DNA from: Peteryoungia algae
GTDB lineage: Bacteria; Pseudomonadota; Alphaproteobacteria; Rhizobiales; Rhizobiaceae
NCBI RefSeq assembly: GCF_030369675.1
Contig: NZ_CP128477.1
Span: forward strand, 186,001-250,000
Direction of reading: 5' to 3'
Length of the DNA: 64,000 nucleotides
Positions 25,058 to 33,719 of this stretch are shown in pieces; position 1 is the stretch's first letter, and each line of letters starts with the position of its first letter. The position numbers and the translations under genes were made by a program. Below the pieces are notes generated by a model, which worked only from the letters and a program-made list of their open reading frames with translations, ran no database searches and had not been told where the DNA came from.

Positions 25058-25576
25058 ATGTCCGTCAATGCAGAGGTCCTGGCGATCGCCCGGACATGGA
25101 TCGGCACGCCCTATCGGCACCAAGGGGCGGTGCGGGGCGTGGGCTGCGATTGTTTGGGACTGATCCGTGGGGTCTGGCGGGAGCTTTATGGGCAAGAACC
25201 GGAATCCGTGCCGGCCTATGCGCCTGATTGGGCCGAGCGCGCCGGCGAGGAGCGGCTGGTTCGCGCGGCGGAACGGCATTTCTCCAGTGTGCCGTCATTC
25301 GCCGAGAGCGTGTCCGGCGATCTGGTGCTGTTCCGGTTTCGGCCGCATCTGGCGGCGAAACATGCGGGAATTCTGGCGTTGACGCCGGCTGAACGACCGA
25401 GCGGCGTCTCGCATCACGAGCGGATTGGCGCAGGCCCGGGCCTCGATGGGCATGATGCGCGGCCCGACGCATTCATCCATGCCTATGAGCAATCGGCAGT
25501 CACGCTTTCGGCGCTGGTGCCGGGATGGCGGCGCCGGATTGCCGGCATCTATCGATTTCCGGAGAGGACCAGCTGA
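25058..25576 (+). CDS. GTA cell-wall peptidase (NlpC/P60, gp14-like)
   Basis: A 172-residue NlpC/P60 hydrolase: MSVNAEVLAIARTWIGTPYR, then GVGCDCLGLIRGVW with the catalytic Cys at residue 32, KHAGILAL with the probable catalytic His, and FIHAYEQSAV. In RcGTA this protein is part of the baseplate and is thought to open the recipient cell wall. I start at 25058 because CGGAG lies upstream and relatives begin here; a longer frame from 24986 is possible. Its stop overlaps the start of the next gene by one base. Confidence 0.92.
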   Translation: MSVNAEVLAIARTWIGTPYRHQGAVRGVGCDCLGLIRGVWRELYGQEPESVPAYAPDWAERAGEERLVRAAERHFSSVPSFAESVSGDLVLFRFRPHLAAKHAGILALTPAERPSGVSHHERIGAGPGLDGHDARPDAFIHAYEQSAVTLSALVPGWRRRIAGIYRFPERTS

Positions 25577-28500
25577 TGGCAACCATTGTTCTGCAGGCGG
25601 CAGGGGCGGCACTCGGCTCGGTCTTCGGGCCGGTGGGAGCAATCCTCGGGCGGGCGGCGGGGGCGCTTGCCGGGAGCATGATCGACCGCAGCCTTCTGGG
25701 GGGCACCCGTGAGGTCAACGGGGCGCGGCTCTCTTCGGCGCGGCTTGCCGGTGCGACCGAGGGGACCGCGATCCCCAAGCTCTATGGCACGGCGAGGCTT
25801 GGCGGCACGCTGATCTGGGCAACGCGTTTCGAAGAGGAGACCGTGACCGAACGGACGGGCGGAAAATCCTCCGGCGGCACGCGCAAGACGACCTATCGCT
25901 ATTATGCCAATCTGGCGCTTGGGCTCTGCGAGGGGCCGATTGCGGGCGTGCGGCGCGTCTGGGTCGACGGGCGCGAGCTCGACACGACCGAAATCGAGAT
26001 GCGCGTCTATCGCGGCACGGAGAGCCAGCCGCTCGACCCGCTGATCGCGGCCAAGCATGGCGCAGGCCGGACGCCGGCCTATCGCGGGCTGGCCTATGTG
26101 GTCTTCGAGCGGCTGCCACTCGACGATTTCGGCAATCGCATTCCGCTGTTGCAGTTCGAGGTGATCCGGCCGGTGGGGACGCTGGAGGAGAAGATCAGGG
26201 CGGTGACGATCATTCCCGGCGCGACCGAGCATGGCTATGCCACCGCGCGCGTCTCGGATGCCCCGCGCGAGGGTGAGAAGCGCTGGCTCAATCGCAACAC
26301 GCTGATGGCGACGACCGACTGGCAGGCCTCGCTGGACGAGTTGCAGGCGCTCTGCCCCAATCTGGAGAGCGTGGCACTTGTCGTCGCCTGGTTCGGTACG
26401 GATCTGAGGGCCGGCAATTGCCGGGTGCTGCCCGGTGTCGAGGTGGGGTATCGTCGCGAGGAGAGCCGGCCCTGGAGCGTGGCGGGAATGTCGCGCGGGG
26501 AGGCTTACCTCGTATCGCGCCATGCCGGCGGGCCGGCCTATGGCGGATCGCCTGATGATCAAAGCGTGACCGAGGCCATCCGGGATTTGCGGGCGCGCGG
26601 CTTGAAGGTGACGCTCTATCCCTTTGTTCTGATGGATATTCCTGCAGGCAATGGCCTGCCCGATCCCCATGGAGGTGAGGAACAGGCGGCCTATCCGTGG
26701 CGGGGGCGGATCACCGCTTATCCGGCCAGTGCCGACAAGACGGCCTCGGCGCGGGCGCAGATCTCGACATTCGTCACGCGCAGCGAGGGCTACCGGCGAT
26801 TCGTCCGCCATTACGCGACGCTGGCGGCGTCGGCCGGCGGGGTGGACGGGTTTCTGCTGGGTTCGGAACTCAAGGGGCTGACGACGCTGCGCGACGGGAT
26901 GAACGCCTTCCCCTTCGTCGAGGCGCTGGTGTCACTGGCGGGCGAGGTCCGCGGCATTCTGGGGTCATCCACGGCGATTTCCTATGGGGCAGACTGGAGC
27001 GAATATTTCGGCCATCAACCGGCGGATGGATCGGGGGATGTGTTCTTCCATCTCGACCCGCTCTGGTCGAGCCCTGATATCTCGGCCGTGGGTATCGACA
27101 ACTACATGCCGCTGGCCGATTGGCGCGATGAGGATCTGGAGGTGACGAGCCCTGACGGGTTCGCCGGGACCGATGACGCCTCCGGTTTTGGTCGCATGCT
27201 GACGGCGGGAGAAGGCTTCGACTGGTTCTATGCCAGTGAGGCAGACCGGCAGGCGCGACTTCGGACGCCGATCACCGACGGCGCCTATGGCAAACCCTGG
27301 ATCTATCGCTTCAAGGATCTCGAAAGCTGGTGGGGTAACCACCACTACAACAGGGTTGGCGGGGTCGAGCAGGCGAGCCCGACGGGGTGGATCCCTTTCC
27401 TGAAACCATTCTGGTTCACCGAACTCGGATGCGGGGCGGTCGACAAGGGGGCGAACCAGCCGAATGTCTTCGCCGATGCGAAATCGGTCGAGAGCGGCAG
27501 GCCGCACTTCTCGGCGGGCGCGCGCAGCGACAGCCAGCAGCGGCGCTTTCTCGAGACGCATCTCGACCACTGGAACGGAGGGGAGGCGCCCCACGGCATG
27601 GTCGATCCGGCCGGCATCTTCGTCTGGACCTGGGATGCGCGGCCCTATCCGGCCTTTCCGCAGAATTCGGGGCTCTGGGCAGACGGGCTGAACTGGCGCA
27701 CCGGGCATTGGCTGAACGGGCGGCTGGGCACGGCGACACTGGCCGACACCATCGCCGCGATCCTAAGGGATCACGACTTTGAGGATTTCGATGTCTCGGA
27801 AGTGGCGGGCGATCTGGGCGGCTACGTCAAGGGGGATCTCACCTCGGCGCGCGATCTGCTCGAGCCGCTGATCGAGCTGTTCCAGATCGACGTGATCGAG
27901 GATGGCGGGCGGCTGAAATTTCGCACACGACCGACGGCGAGCCTGCCGGCCCGCGAGATCACGGTTCTGGCCGACCTGCCCGATCAGGCTCTCTGGAGCG
28001 AGACGCGCGGTCATGACAGCGATTTCGCCTCGGAAGCACTGGTGACCTTCTACGATCCGGCTGCTGATTATGTCGAGGCGAGCGTGCGTTCGCGCAGGGT
28101 CGAGGCGGCGACCGAACGCCAGCTTGCCCGTGATCTGCCGGCCGCGATGCCGGAGGAGACGGCACTGGCTGCTGCCGAAGGCTGGCTGCGCGACAACCGG
28201 CTGGCACGGCGGACCTTGCAACTGGCGCTGGGGCCACAGGAGATTGCGGTCGAGCCGGGGGATGTGCTGCGGTTTCCGGACGGGCCGGAAGGGCGGTTTC
28301 TGGTGCAAGGGATAGACGAGGGTTTCGAGCGGAGGCTGACGCTGCGGGCCTTTGCCGGCAAGGTGTCGGCACCCGTGGCGGTGGTCGAGCCGGAGCGTTT
28401 GCCGGATGGTGGCGGCGCGGCGGGCTTTGCGCCCGTTGTCAGCTTCCTCGATCTGCCGCGGCTGGAGGGCACGAACCATGCCGGCGATGCCAGCGTCGCG

Positions 28501-29358
28501 GCCTTTGGCCGGCCGTGGCGCAGGCTTGCTGTGTCGAGTTCGCCGGAGGCTGAGGGTTATCGTCTGCGGCTGACGCTGGACCGGCCGGCAACGATCGGGC
28601 GGCTTGCGGAGGCGCTAATGCCGGGCCCGGTGGGGCGTTTCGATCCTGCCCATGCCGTGGTGGTCGATCTTCTGGGCGGGGCCTTCGCCGCGGCAAGCCG
28701 GATGGCGGTACTGTCGGGCAGGAATCGGCTGGCCGTGCAGGTGCAGAATGGCGGCTGGGAAGTGGTCGGTTTTGCCCAGGCTGAGGAAGTGGCCGTCGGG
28801 CGCTGGCGTCTGAGCGGCCTGTTGCGCGGGCTGGGCGGGACGGAGGATGCGACGGAGGCAGGAGCTGCTGTCGGCGCCGAAGTGGTGCTGCTCGATGAAG
28901 CGGTGCGGTCGCTGGGGCTGGTCAACGCCGAACGCGGAGCGGTGCAGAACTGGATTTTGGAACCGATGGGGCTGGTGACGGAGCTGTCCGGGCCGTTTGT
29001 CTTTGACGGTGGCATGCGGGCCGAGACGCCGCTTGCGCCGGTGCATGCGCGGGTGGTGCGGCAGGTCTCGGGAGATTTGCGGATTTCGTGGATCAGGCGC
29101 AGCCGGATCGAGGCTGATGCCTGGGCCGAAGGCGAGGTGCCGCTCGACGAAGCGCAGGAGCGCTACCGGCTGGAGATCCTGAACGGCAGTGCCGCGGTCC
29201 GCTTGGTCGAGGTGGGCGAGGCGGGGTTCACCTATGCCGCGGCCGATGAACTGGCCGATTTCGGGTCGGAGCAGGCGATGCTCGGCATTCGGGTGCGCCA
29301 GCTCGGGCGGCTTGTGGCAGGGCTGCCGCTTGCAGCGATGATTGCCATCGACGGATGA
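25576..29358 (+). CDS. GTA host-recognition megatron protein (gp15-like)
   Basis: A 1260-residue tail tip protein close in length to RcGTA gp15. It opens with MATIVLQAAGAALGSVFGPV, a hydrophobic Gly/Ala-rich segment that may insert into a membrane. The middle contains the GTA TIM-barrel domain (ISAVGIDNYMPLADWRDEDL, WWGNHHYNRVGGVEQASPTG, PFWFTELGCGAVDKGANQPN). The C-terminal half has phage tail protein domains. The start overlaps the gp14 stop; an earlier frame start at 25525 lies inside gp14. It is followed with overlap by the holin-like frame. Confidence 0.93.
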   Translation: MATIVLQAAGAALGSVFGPVGAILGRAAGALAGSMIDRSLLGGTREVNGARLSSARLAGATEGTAIPKLYGTARLGGTLIWATRFEEETVTERTGGKSSGGTRKTTYRYYANLALGLCEGPIAGVRRVWVDGRELDTTEIEMRVYRGTESQPLDPLIAAKHGAGRTPAYRGLAYVVFERLPLDDFGNRIPLLQFEVIRPVGTLEEKIRAVTIIPGATEHGYATARVSDAPREGEKRWLNRNTLMATTDWQASLDELQALCPNLESVALVVAWFGTDLRAGNCRVLPGVEVGYRREESRPWSVAGMSRGEAYLVSRHAGGPAYGGSPDDQSVTEAIRDLRARGLKVTLYPFVLMDIPAGNGLPDPHGGEEQAAYPWRGRITAYPASADKTASARAQISTFVTRSEGYRRFVRHYATLAASAGGVDGFLLGSELKGLTTLRDGMNAFPFVEALVSLAGEVRGILGSSTAISYGADWSEYFGHQPADGSGDVFFHLDPLWSSPDISAVGIDNYMPLADWRDEDLEVTSPDGFAGTDDASGFGRMLTAGEGFDWFYASEADRQARLRTPITDGAYGKPWIYRFKDLESWWGNHHYNRVGGVEQASPTGWIPFLKPFWFTELGCGAVDKGANQPNVFADAKSVESGRPHFSAGARSDSQQRRFLETHLDHWNGGEAPHGMVDPAGIFVWTWDARPYPAFPQNSGLWADGLNWRTGHWLNGRLGTATLADTIAAILRDHDFEDFDVSEVAGDLGGYVKGDLTSARDLLEPLIELFQIDVIEDGGRLKFRTRPTASLPAREITVLADLPDQALWSETRGHDSDFASEALVTFYDPAADYVEASVRSRRVEAATERQLARDLPAAMPEETALAAAEGWLRDNRLARRTLQLALGPQEIAVEPGDVLRFPDGPEGRFLVQGIDEGFERRLTLRAFAGKVSAPVAVVEPERLPDGGGAAGFAPVVSFLDLPRLEGTNHAGDASVAAFGRPWRRLAVSSSPEAEGYRLRLTLDRPATIGRLAEALMPGPVGRFDPAHAVVVDLLGGAFAAASRMAVLSGRNRLAVQVQNGGWEVVGFAQAEEVAVGRWRLSGLLRGLGGTEDATEAGAAVGAEVVLLDEAVRSLGLVNAERGAVQNWILEPMGLVTELSGPFVFDGGMRAETPLAPVHARVVRQVSGDLRISWIRRSRIEADAWAEGEVPLDEAQERYRLEILNGSAAVRLVEVGEAGFTYAAADELADFGSEQAMLGIRVRQLGRLVAGLPLAAMIAIDG

Positions 29359-29378
29359 TCAACGAAGAGGAGAGAAAC

Positions 29379-29588
29379 ATGCTGGATGTGAAACCCTGGT
29401 ACCAGTCGAAAACCATCTGGGGCGCGCTGATCGCGATCGCCTCCCCGCTGCTCGGCCATGCCGGTCTGGACGTGGGCGGCGCGGAGCAGGCGGAGATTGC
29501 CGAGGCCATGACGACGCTTGCCGGCACGGTGGGCGGGCTGCTGGCCCTGTACGGGCGCCTCACCGCGACAAAGGGTGTGGGTGGGTGA
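29379..29588 (+). CDS. Holin-like small membrane protein ending the GTA operon
   Basis: A 69-residue protein beginning MLDVKPWYQSKTIWGALIAI, a start common in small holin-like proteins of rhizobial prophages, with two hydrophobic segments (about residues 14-28 and 44-58) and a short basic tail. GAAGAGGAG lies at 29364-29372. An upstream ATG at 29355 overlaps the gp15 stop and would add eight residues. It probably works with the lysozyme-like gene at 10197, though the two are 18 kb apart. Confidence 0.65.
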   Translation: MLDVKPWYQSKTIWGALIAIASPLLGHAGLDVGGAEQAEIAEAMTTLAGTVGGLLALYGRLTATKGVGG

Positions 29589-29673
29589 GGTGATATGCAA
29601 GTGTATCCACGTCAGCCCTTTACGAAGTAAGGAATTTCCATTACCTTTCGCTGTGATCAATGAGGCAGGTGGC

Positions 29674-30006
29674 ATGAACAAGATCTTGCGTAAGGTGAGC
29701 ACGATCACCGAAAAGGGACAAACCACCATTCCGAAGCCCATTCGCGATGCGCTTGGCGTTGGCTATGGTGGACGGATTGCCTTCAGTCTGGACGAGAAGA
29801 ATCGCGTTTCGGTCGAGCGCGACGATGTCGAAGACGATGATCCGGTATTGGACGGCTTTCTTGATTTTCTGGCCAGGGACATGGCGGCACGGCCGGGGGA
29901 TGCTTTCATGGAGATCCCGCCCGGCCTGCGTGGCCGGATCGCTGCGTTGACTGAAGGCGCAGACATCGATCTCGACGCCCCGATCGACGGCGAGGTCGCG
30001 CTTTGA
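29674..30006 (+). CDS. prlF: PrlF-type antitoxin (SpoVT/AbrB domain)
   Basis: A 110-residue antitoxin. The N-terminal swapped-hairpin domain reads ILRKVSTITEKGQTTIPKPI followed by RDALGVGYGGRIAF. The acidic C-terminal part would bind the toxin. It is followed one base later by the toxin gene, the usual order for the PrlF-YhaV system. A short dyad TTAC-GAA-GTAA (29620-29630) upstream may serve in autoregulation. The module directly follows the GTA operon. Confidence 0.9.
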   Translation: MNKILRKVSTITEKGQTTIPKPIRDALGVGYGGRIAFSLDEKNRVSVERDDVEDDDPVLDGFLDFLARDMAARPGDAFMEIPPGLRGRIAALTEGADIDLDAPIDGEVAL

Positions 30007-30007
30007 G

Positions 30008-30517
30008 ATGGAAACGGTCAATGGCTGGATCATCCGGGCGCACCCGCTGTTTCTCGATCAACTGGAGCGCCTGACTGCAGCCGTTGAACGTGAAGCCAAA
30101 AGGAAGCCAGATACGTTTCGCAGCAGCGCAAATTTCAAGCTTCTGGTCGCGCTGCAGAAATTGATGGCTGAAGTCATACCGGCGGATCCGACCTCGTCCG
30201 CGTTTCGCCAGGGTGGGACGTTGGGTCCCGAGCGCAAGCACTGGTTTCGGGCAAAGTTCGGCAATGGGCGGTTTCGTCTTTTCTTCCGCTACAGTTTGAC
30301 GGGCAAGGTCCTTGTCTTCGCCTGGGTCAACGACGCGGATACGCTGCGCAGTTACGGTTCGCGCAGCGATGCCTATGCCGTGTTCCGTGCGATGCTGGAG
30401 GATGGAAATCCGCCGGACAGCTGGACAGAGCTACTTGAGGCTGCGAGCGACGACACGGTAATACGGCGCCTGGACGCCATGACAGATCGTTCATCGAGGC
30501 TGGCGCGTGGCGATTGA
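30008..30517 (+). CDS. yhaV: YhaV-type toxin (ribosome-dependent mRNA interferase)
   Basis: A 169-residue toxin of the YhaV family. Conserved segments are NGWIIRAHPLFLDQLERL, HWFRAKFGNGRFRLFFRYS and VFAWVNDADTLRSYGSRSDA, including the basic and aromatic residues associated with RNase activity of the RelE-like fold. It is expected to cut mRNA when free of PrlF. The gene is complete, with no frameshift, so the module may be active. Start ATG is one base after the antitoxin stop. Confidence 0.9.
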   Translation: METVNGWIIRAHPLFLDQLERLTAAVEREAKRKPDTFRSSANFKLLVALQKLMAEVIPADPTSSAFRQGGTLGPERKHWFRAKFGNGRFRLFFRYSLTGKVLVFAWVNDADTLRSYGSRSDAYAVFRAMLEDGNPPDSWTELLEAASDDTVIRRLDAMTDRSSRLARGD

Positions 30518-30565
30518 CGGAGGCTGGGCCCAAGCTCCTTCCCCACAAGATTACCGAGCATTCAT

Positions 30566-30595
30566 TTGCCATTCAGACGCCTTGCGGTACATAAT
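30566..30595 (+). promoter_or_regulatory. Possible sigma-70 type promoter of feuNPQ
   Basis: TTGCCA (30566-30571) and TACATA or CATAAT (30588-30595) at 16-18 bases spacing, about 40 bases before feuN. The short AT-rich patch stands out locally. Confidence 0.4.
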
Positions 30596-30631
30596 TTGGC
30601 AAGAGTGGACGTCATCCAAGAAGAAGCAGCA

Positions 30632-30871
30632 ATGGCATCTTTCATGAAATACACGGGCCTGGCGCTGGCCATGACCGTGGCGACCTTGCCGACGCCCGGC
30701 AGCAATGCCATGGCAGCCGACTGCAGTGCGGCGGCGGAAAGGGTCGTGGCCGAGGTCGGCGGGCAGTTGCTTTCCGTCCGCGAATCGGGCGGTGAATGCG
30801 TCATCGTCGTGCTCGTTCCGGGCAGCGGCAACGAGCGGCCGCGCAAGGTCACCATGCGCGTCGCGCAGTGA
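30632..30871 (+). CDS. feuN: FeuN-like small periplasmic inhibitor of FeuQ
   Basis: A 79-residue exported protein. Residues 1-28 form a signal peptide ending near SNAMA, and the mature part contains two Cys (DCSAAAERVV and GGECVIVVLVPG) that could form a disulfide. In Sinorhizobium meliloti a protein of this size encoded just before feuP-feuQ (FeuN) inhibits the sensor FeuQ from the periplasm and is needed for viability. The call rests on size, export signal and position. The frame extends upstream to 30566, but that part lacks a signal sequence character. Confidence 0.78.
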   Translation: MASFMKYTGLALAMTVATLPTPGSNAMAADCSAAAERVVAEVGGQLLSVRESGGECVIVVLVPGSGNERPRKVTMRVAQ

Positions 30872-30928
30872 CCGGGGCGCAGTGACAGTGTCGATGGCCC
30901 GACTCTCCGCGATCAAGGGGTGAACCGC

Positions 30929-31594
30929 ATGCGCATTCTCGTCGTCGAAGACGATGCCAACCTGAACCGCCAGCTCGTCGAAGCCCTGCAGGAAGCGGGT
31001 TATGTCGTCGACAAGGCCTTCGATGGTGAAGAGGGGCATTTCCTCGGCGACACCGAACCCTATGACGCGGTGATCCTCGACATCGGCCTGCCGGAAATGG
31101 ACGGCATTACCGTGCTTGAAAAATGGCGGTCCGCGAGCCGGGTCATGCCGGTGCTGATCCTGACGGCACGCGACCGCTGGTCGGACAAGGTCGCGGGCAT
31201 CGATGCCGGCGCCGACGACTATGTGACCAAGCCTTTCCATGTCGAGGAAGTCCTCGCCCGCATCCGGGCGCTGATTCGACGGGCGGCCGGTCATGCCTCC
31301 TCGGAAATCGTCTGCGGACCAGTGCGGCTCGATACCAAGAGTTCCAAGGCGACCGTCGAAGGCGTGACGCTGAAGCTCACCTCGCACGAATATCGCCTCC
31401 TCTCCTATCTGATGCACCACATGGGTGAGGTCGTATCCCGCACCGAACTGGTCGAGCATCTCTACGATCAGGATTTCGACCGGGACTCCAACACGATCGA
31501 GGTCTTTGTCGGACGCCTGCGCAAGAAGCTTGGCGTCGACATGATCGAGACGGTGCGCGGCCTCGGCTACCGAATGCAAGCCCCCGCGAAATGA
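30929..31594 (+). CDS. feuP: OmpR-family response regulator FeuP
   Basis: A 221-residue regulator with a receiver domain (phosphorylation site Asp51 in AVILDIGLPEMDG, Lys in VTKPF) and a winged-helix DNA-binding domain with RTELVEHLYDQDFDRDSNTI and EVFVGRLRKKLG. In rhizobia FeuP controls export of cyclic glucans and other envelope functions. The start at 30929 has AAGGGG at 30915-30920; a GTG at 30920 would add MNR. Its stop overlaps the feuQ start (ATGA). Confidence 0.88.
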   Translation: MRILVVEDDANLNRQLVEALQEAGYVVDKAFDGEEGHFLGDTEPYDAVILDIGLPEMDGITVLEKWRSASRVMPVLILTARDRWSDKVAGIDAGADDYVTKPFHVEEVLARIRALIRRAAGHASSEIVCGPVRLDTKSSKATVEGVTLKLTSHEYRLLSYLMHHMGEVVSRTELVEHLYDQDFDRDSNTIEVFVGRLRKKLGVDMIETVRGLGYRMQAPAK

Positions 31595-32985
31595 GGATCC
31601 GCTCGCTCACCGCGCGCGTCCTGCTTTTGGCCACGCTCTGGTCGGCACTCGGTCTGGTGACCATCGCGGTGGCAATTTCCGCCCTCTATCGCCAGGGCGT
31701 CGAACGCGGCTTCAACAATCTCCTGCGTGCCCAGCTCTACAATGTCGTCAATTCCGTTTCGATCGGTGACGGCGACAGCCTGGCCGGCTCGCCGGCGCTC
31801 GGCGATCTGCGGTTTTCCCAACCGGCGACCGGTTGGTACTGGCTGGTCGAGCCGCTGGGCAATTATGCGACCGCACCGCTCGCCTCCGCGTCTCTGGGGG
31901 TTGCCAATCTCGCTGTGCCCGATGTCGAGCTGACACCCTTCGACCAGAATTACGAGCGCTACTACGAGATGACCGACGAGCTGGGCAACCAGATTCGCGT
32001 CGCCGAGACCGAGGTCGTGCTCGACGATCAGGGCCGTGCGGCGCGCTTTCGGGTCTCCGGCAATCTGCAGGTCATCGAGGACGAGATCAGCTTCTTCACC
32101 AGCCGGCTCTATACGGCGCTCGCCCTGGTCGGCATCGGCGGCCTGATCGTCAATGGTCTGGCCATTCTCTACGGTCTGAAGCCGCTCGACCGGGCCCGTC
32201 GGGCGCTGGAGCGCATCCGCCGTGGCGAAGCCGAACGCATCGAGGGTGAGTTTCCGAGCGAGATCCTGCCGCTCGCCAACGAGATCAACGCGCTGATCGA
32301 CAGCAACAGGCGTATCGTCGAACGGGCGCGCATGCAGGTGGGCAATCTCGCCCATTCGCTGAAGACACCGATCGCCGTGCTGCTCAACGAGGCGCGCACG
32401 CTGAACAAGAGCCCTGCCGAGGTGATCGCCTCCCAGGCCGAGGCCATGCAGGCGCAGGTGAGCTCCTACCTCAACCGCGCCCGGATCGCTGCCCAGCGCG
32501 ACAGCGTTCTGGCCCGCACCGAGGCTCAGCCGGTTCTGGAGCGTCTCGTTCGTGTCATGCGCAAGCTGAATGCCGAAGTGGCCTTCGAGCTCGATGCCGC
32601 GCCGGATCTGACTTTTGCCATGGAGCAGCAGGACGTCGAGGAAGTCGTCGGCAACCTCCTGGAAAACGCAGCCCGTTTTGCCCGCACCAAGGTGGTGACC
32701 CATGTTGTCATGACCGCACGCGAAGACGACCTGACGGACGGACGGCGCGGTTGGATCGAGGTCGTGGTCGAGGACGATGGGCCGGGTCTGGCGCCCGAAG
32801 AGATCGGCGAGGCCCTGAAACGTGGGCGAAGGCTGGACGAAAGCAAACCCGGAACGGGGCTAGGCCTGTCGATCGTCAAGGAGATTTCCGGGGAATATCA
32901 GGGTACATTCGGCCTGTCACGGGCCGGGATCGGCGGACTTCGCGCACAGTTGATCCTACCGGCTGTGACCAAAGACACTGGGTGA
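31591..32985 (+). CDS. feuQ: Sensor histidine kinase FeuQ
   Basis: A 464-residue membrane kinase. There are transmembrane segments near residues 8-30 and 172-192 with a periplasmic domain of about 140 residues between them, then HAMP-like linker, phospho-acceptor His255 (NLAHSLKTPIAV), N box NLLENAARFA, and G boxes DDGPGL and GTGLGLSIVKEI. It is PhoQ-like in layout. It signals to FeuP, and FeuN is expected to hold it in check from the periplasm. Start overlaps the feuP stop. Confidence 0.88.
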   Translation: MRIRSLTARVLLLATLWSALGLVTIAVAISALYRQGVERGFNNLLRAQLYNVVNSVSIGDGDSLAGSPALGDLRFSQPATGWYWLVEPLGNYATAPLASASLGVANLAVPDVELTPFDQNYERYYEMTDELGNQIRVAETEVVLDDQGRAARFRVSGNLQVIEDEISFFTSRLYTALALVGIGGLIVNGLAILYGLKPLDRARRALERIRRGEAERIEGEFPSEILPLANEINALIDSNRRIVERARMQVGNLAHSLKTPIAVLLNEARTLNKSPAEVIASQAEAMQAQVSSYLNRARIAAQRDSVLARTEAQPVLERLVRVMRKLNAEVAFELDAAPDLTFAMEQQDVEEVVGNLLENAARFARTKVVTHVVMTAREDDLTDGRRGWIEVVVEDDGPGLAPEEIGEALKRGRRLDESKPGTGLGLSIVKEISGEYQGTFGLSRAGIGGLRAQLILPAVTKDTG

Positions 32986-33108
32986 TTGATTTTCCTGTGA
33001 AATTACATAGGTGTATAGGACGGCATTCGGCCAGCTGGCGGCATCCTTCGCGAAAGCGCGACAGGCGATGATCGGCAGCAACAATTCGACGGGACTTGGA
33101 ACGGTCTG

Positions 33109-33522
33109 ATGAGTGTGAAGCGATTCGGGATATTGGCAGCCACGGCCCTCGTGTCGCTTGCCCTTGTGGGCTGCACCACCTCGGGCGGCGGCCGCTCGGC
33201 CACTGCCAAGGCCAATTCCGCCGTCTATATCGCAGCACTTCAGGGCGGCATCGTCTCCCGCGTGGGCGTCGAGCTGTCGCGCAGCGAGACGCAACGCGCA
33301 CTGGAAGCCGAATATCGCGCACTGGAAGCAGCCCCCGGTGGCCAGCCCGTGACCTGGGCAGGCTCAAATATGCGCGGCGAGGTCGTGGCGGCCGCGCCCT
33401 ATCAGGTCGGCAAGCAGAACTGCCGCCAGTTCACCCACAAGGTGGTGAACGGCGGGCGTGAATTGCAGGCACGCGGTGCGGCCTGCCGCAATTCGAACGG
33501 GACCTGGACACCGTTGAGCTGA
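33109..33522 (+). CDS. Small outer-membrane lipoprotein / surface antigen-like protein
   Basis: A 137-residue lipoprotein. The signal peptide ends in the lipobox LALVGC (Cys22), so it should be lipid-anchored. The mature part contains VSLSRSETQRALEAEYRALE-type helix and paired segments QNCRQFTHKVVNGGRELQAR and GAACRNSNGTWTPLS, resembling the RT0821/Lpp0805 or 17-kDa antigen-like surface proteins. Function is unknown. It lies between feuQ and the cytochrome c maturation operon. Confidence 0.75.
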   Translation: MSVKRFGILAATALVSLALVGCTTSGGGRSATAKANSAVYIAALQGGIVSRVGVELSRSETQRALEAEYRALEAAPGGQPVTWAGSNMRGEVVAAAPYQVGKQNCRQFTHKVVNGGRELQARGAACRNSNGTWTPLS

Positions 33523-33594
33523 GGGCGCTGGCCCAAGCCTGATCCCGAAACGCAAACTCGATCTCCGCGTGACGGGGAAGGCCACTCTTCCCGC

Positions 33595-33608
33595 TTGACT
33601 TGGGTCAA
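33595..33608. promoter_or_regulatory. FNR/FixK box upstream of ccmIEFH
   Basis: TTGACTTGGGTCAA, an exact TTGA-N6-TCAA match to the anaerobox bound by FnrN/FixK regulators in rhizobia. Its centre at 33601.5 puts a class II start site near 33643, with TAGAGA (33631-33636) as a possible -10. The ccmI start is at 33720. Confidence 0.65.
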
Positions 33609-33719
33609 GGCCGGGCGGGTTATGGCGGCCTAGAGAAGTCTTGCGGCCAAACGCCTCAACTTTCCGTCAGGGGGTGTTTGGCTGTTGGAAAGCACCCGTC
33701 CTTGACGTAATTGGGTCTC

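Noticed and set aside
7641..29588. Interpretation as an ordinary inducible prophage
   Set aside because: No integrase, excisionase, repressor, replication genes or att-like repeats were seen, and gene content and order follow the gene transfer agent pattern.
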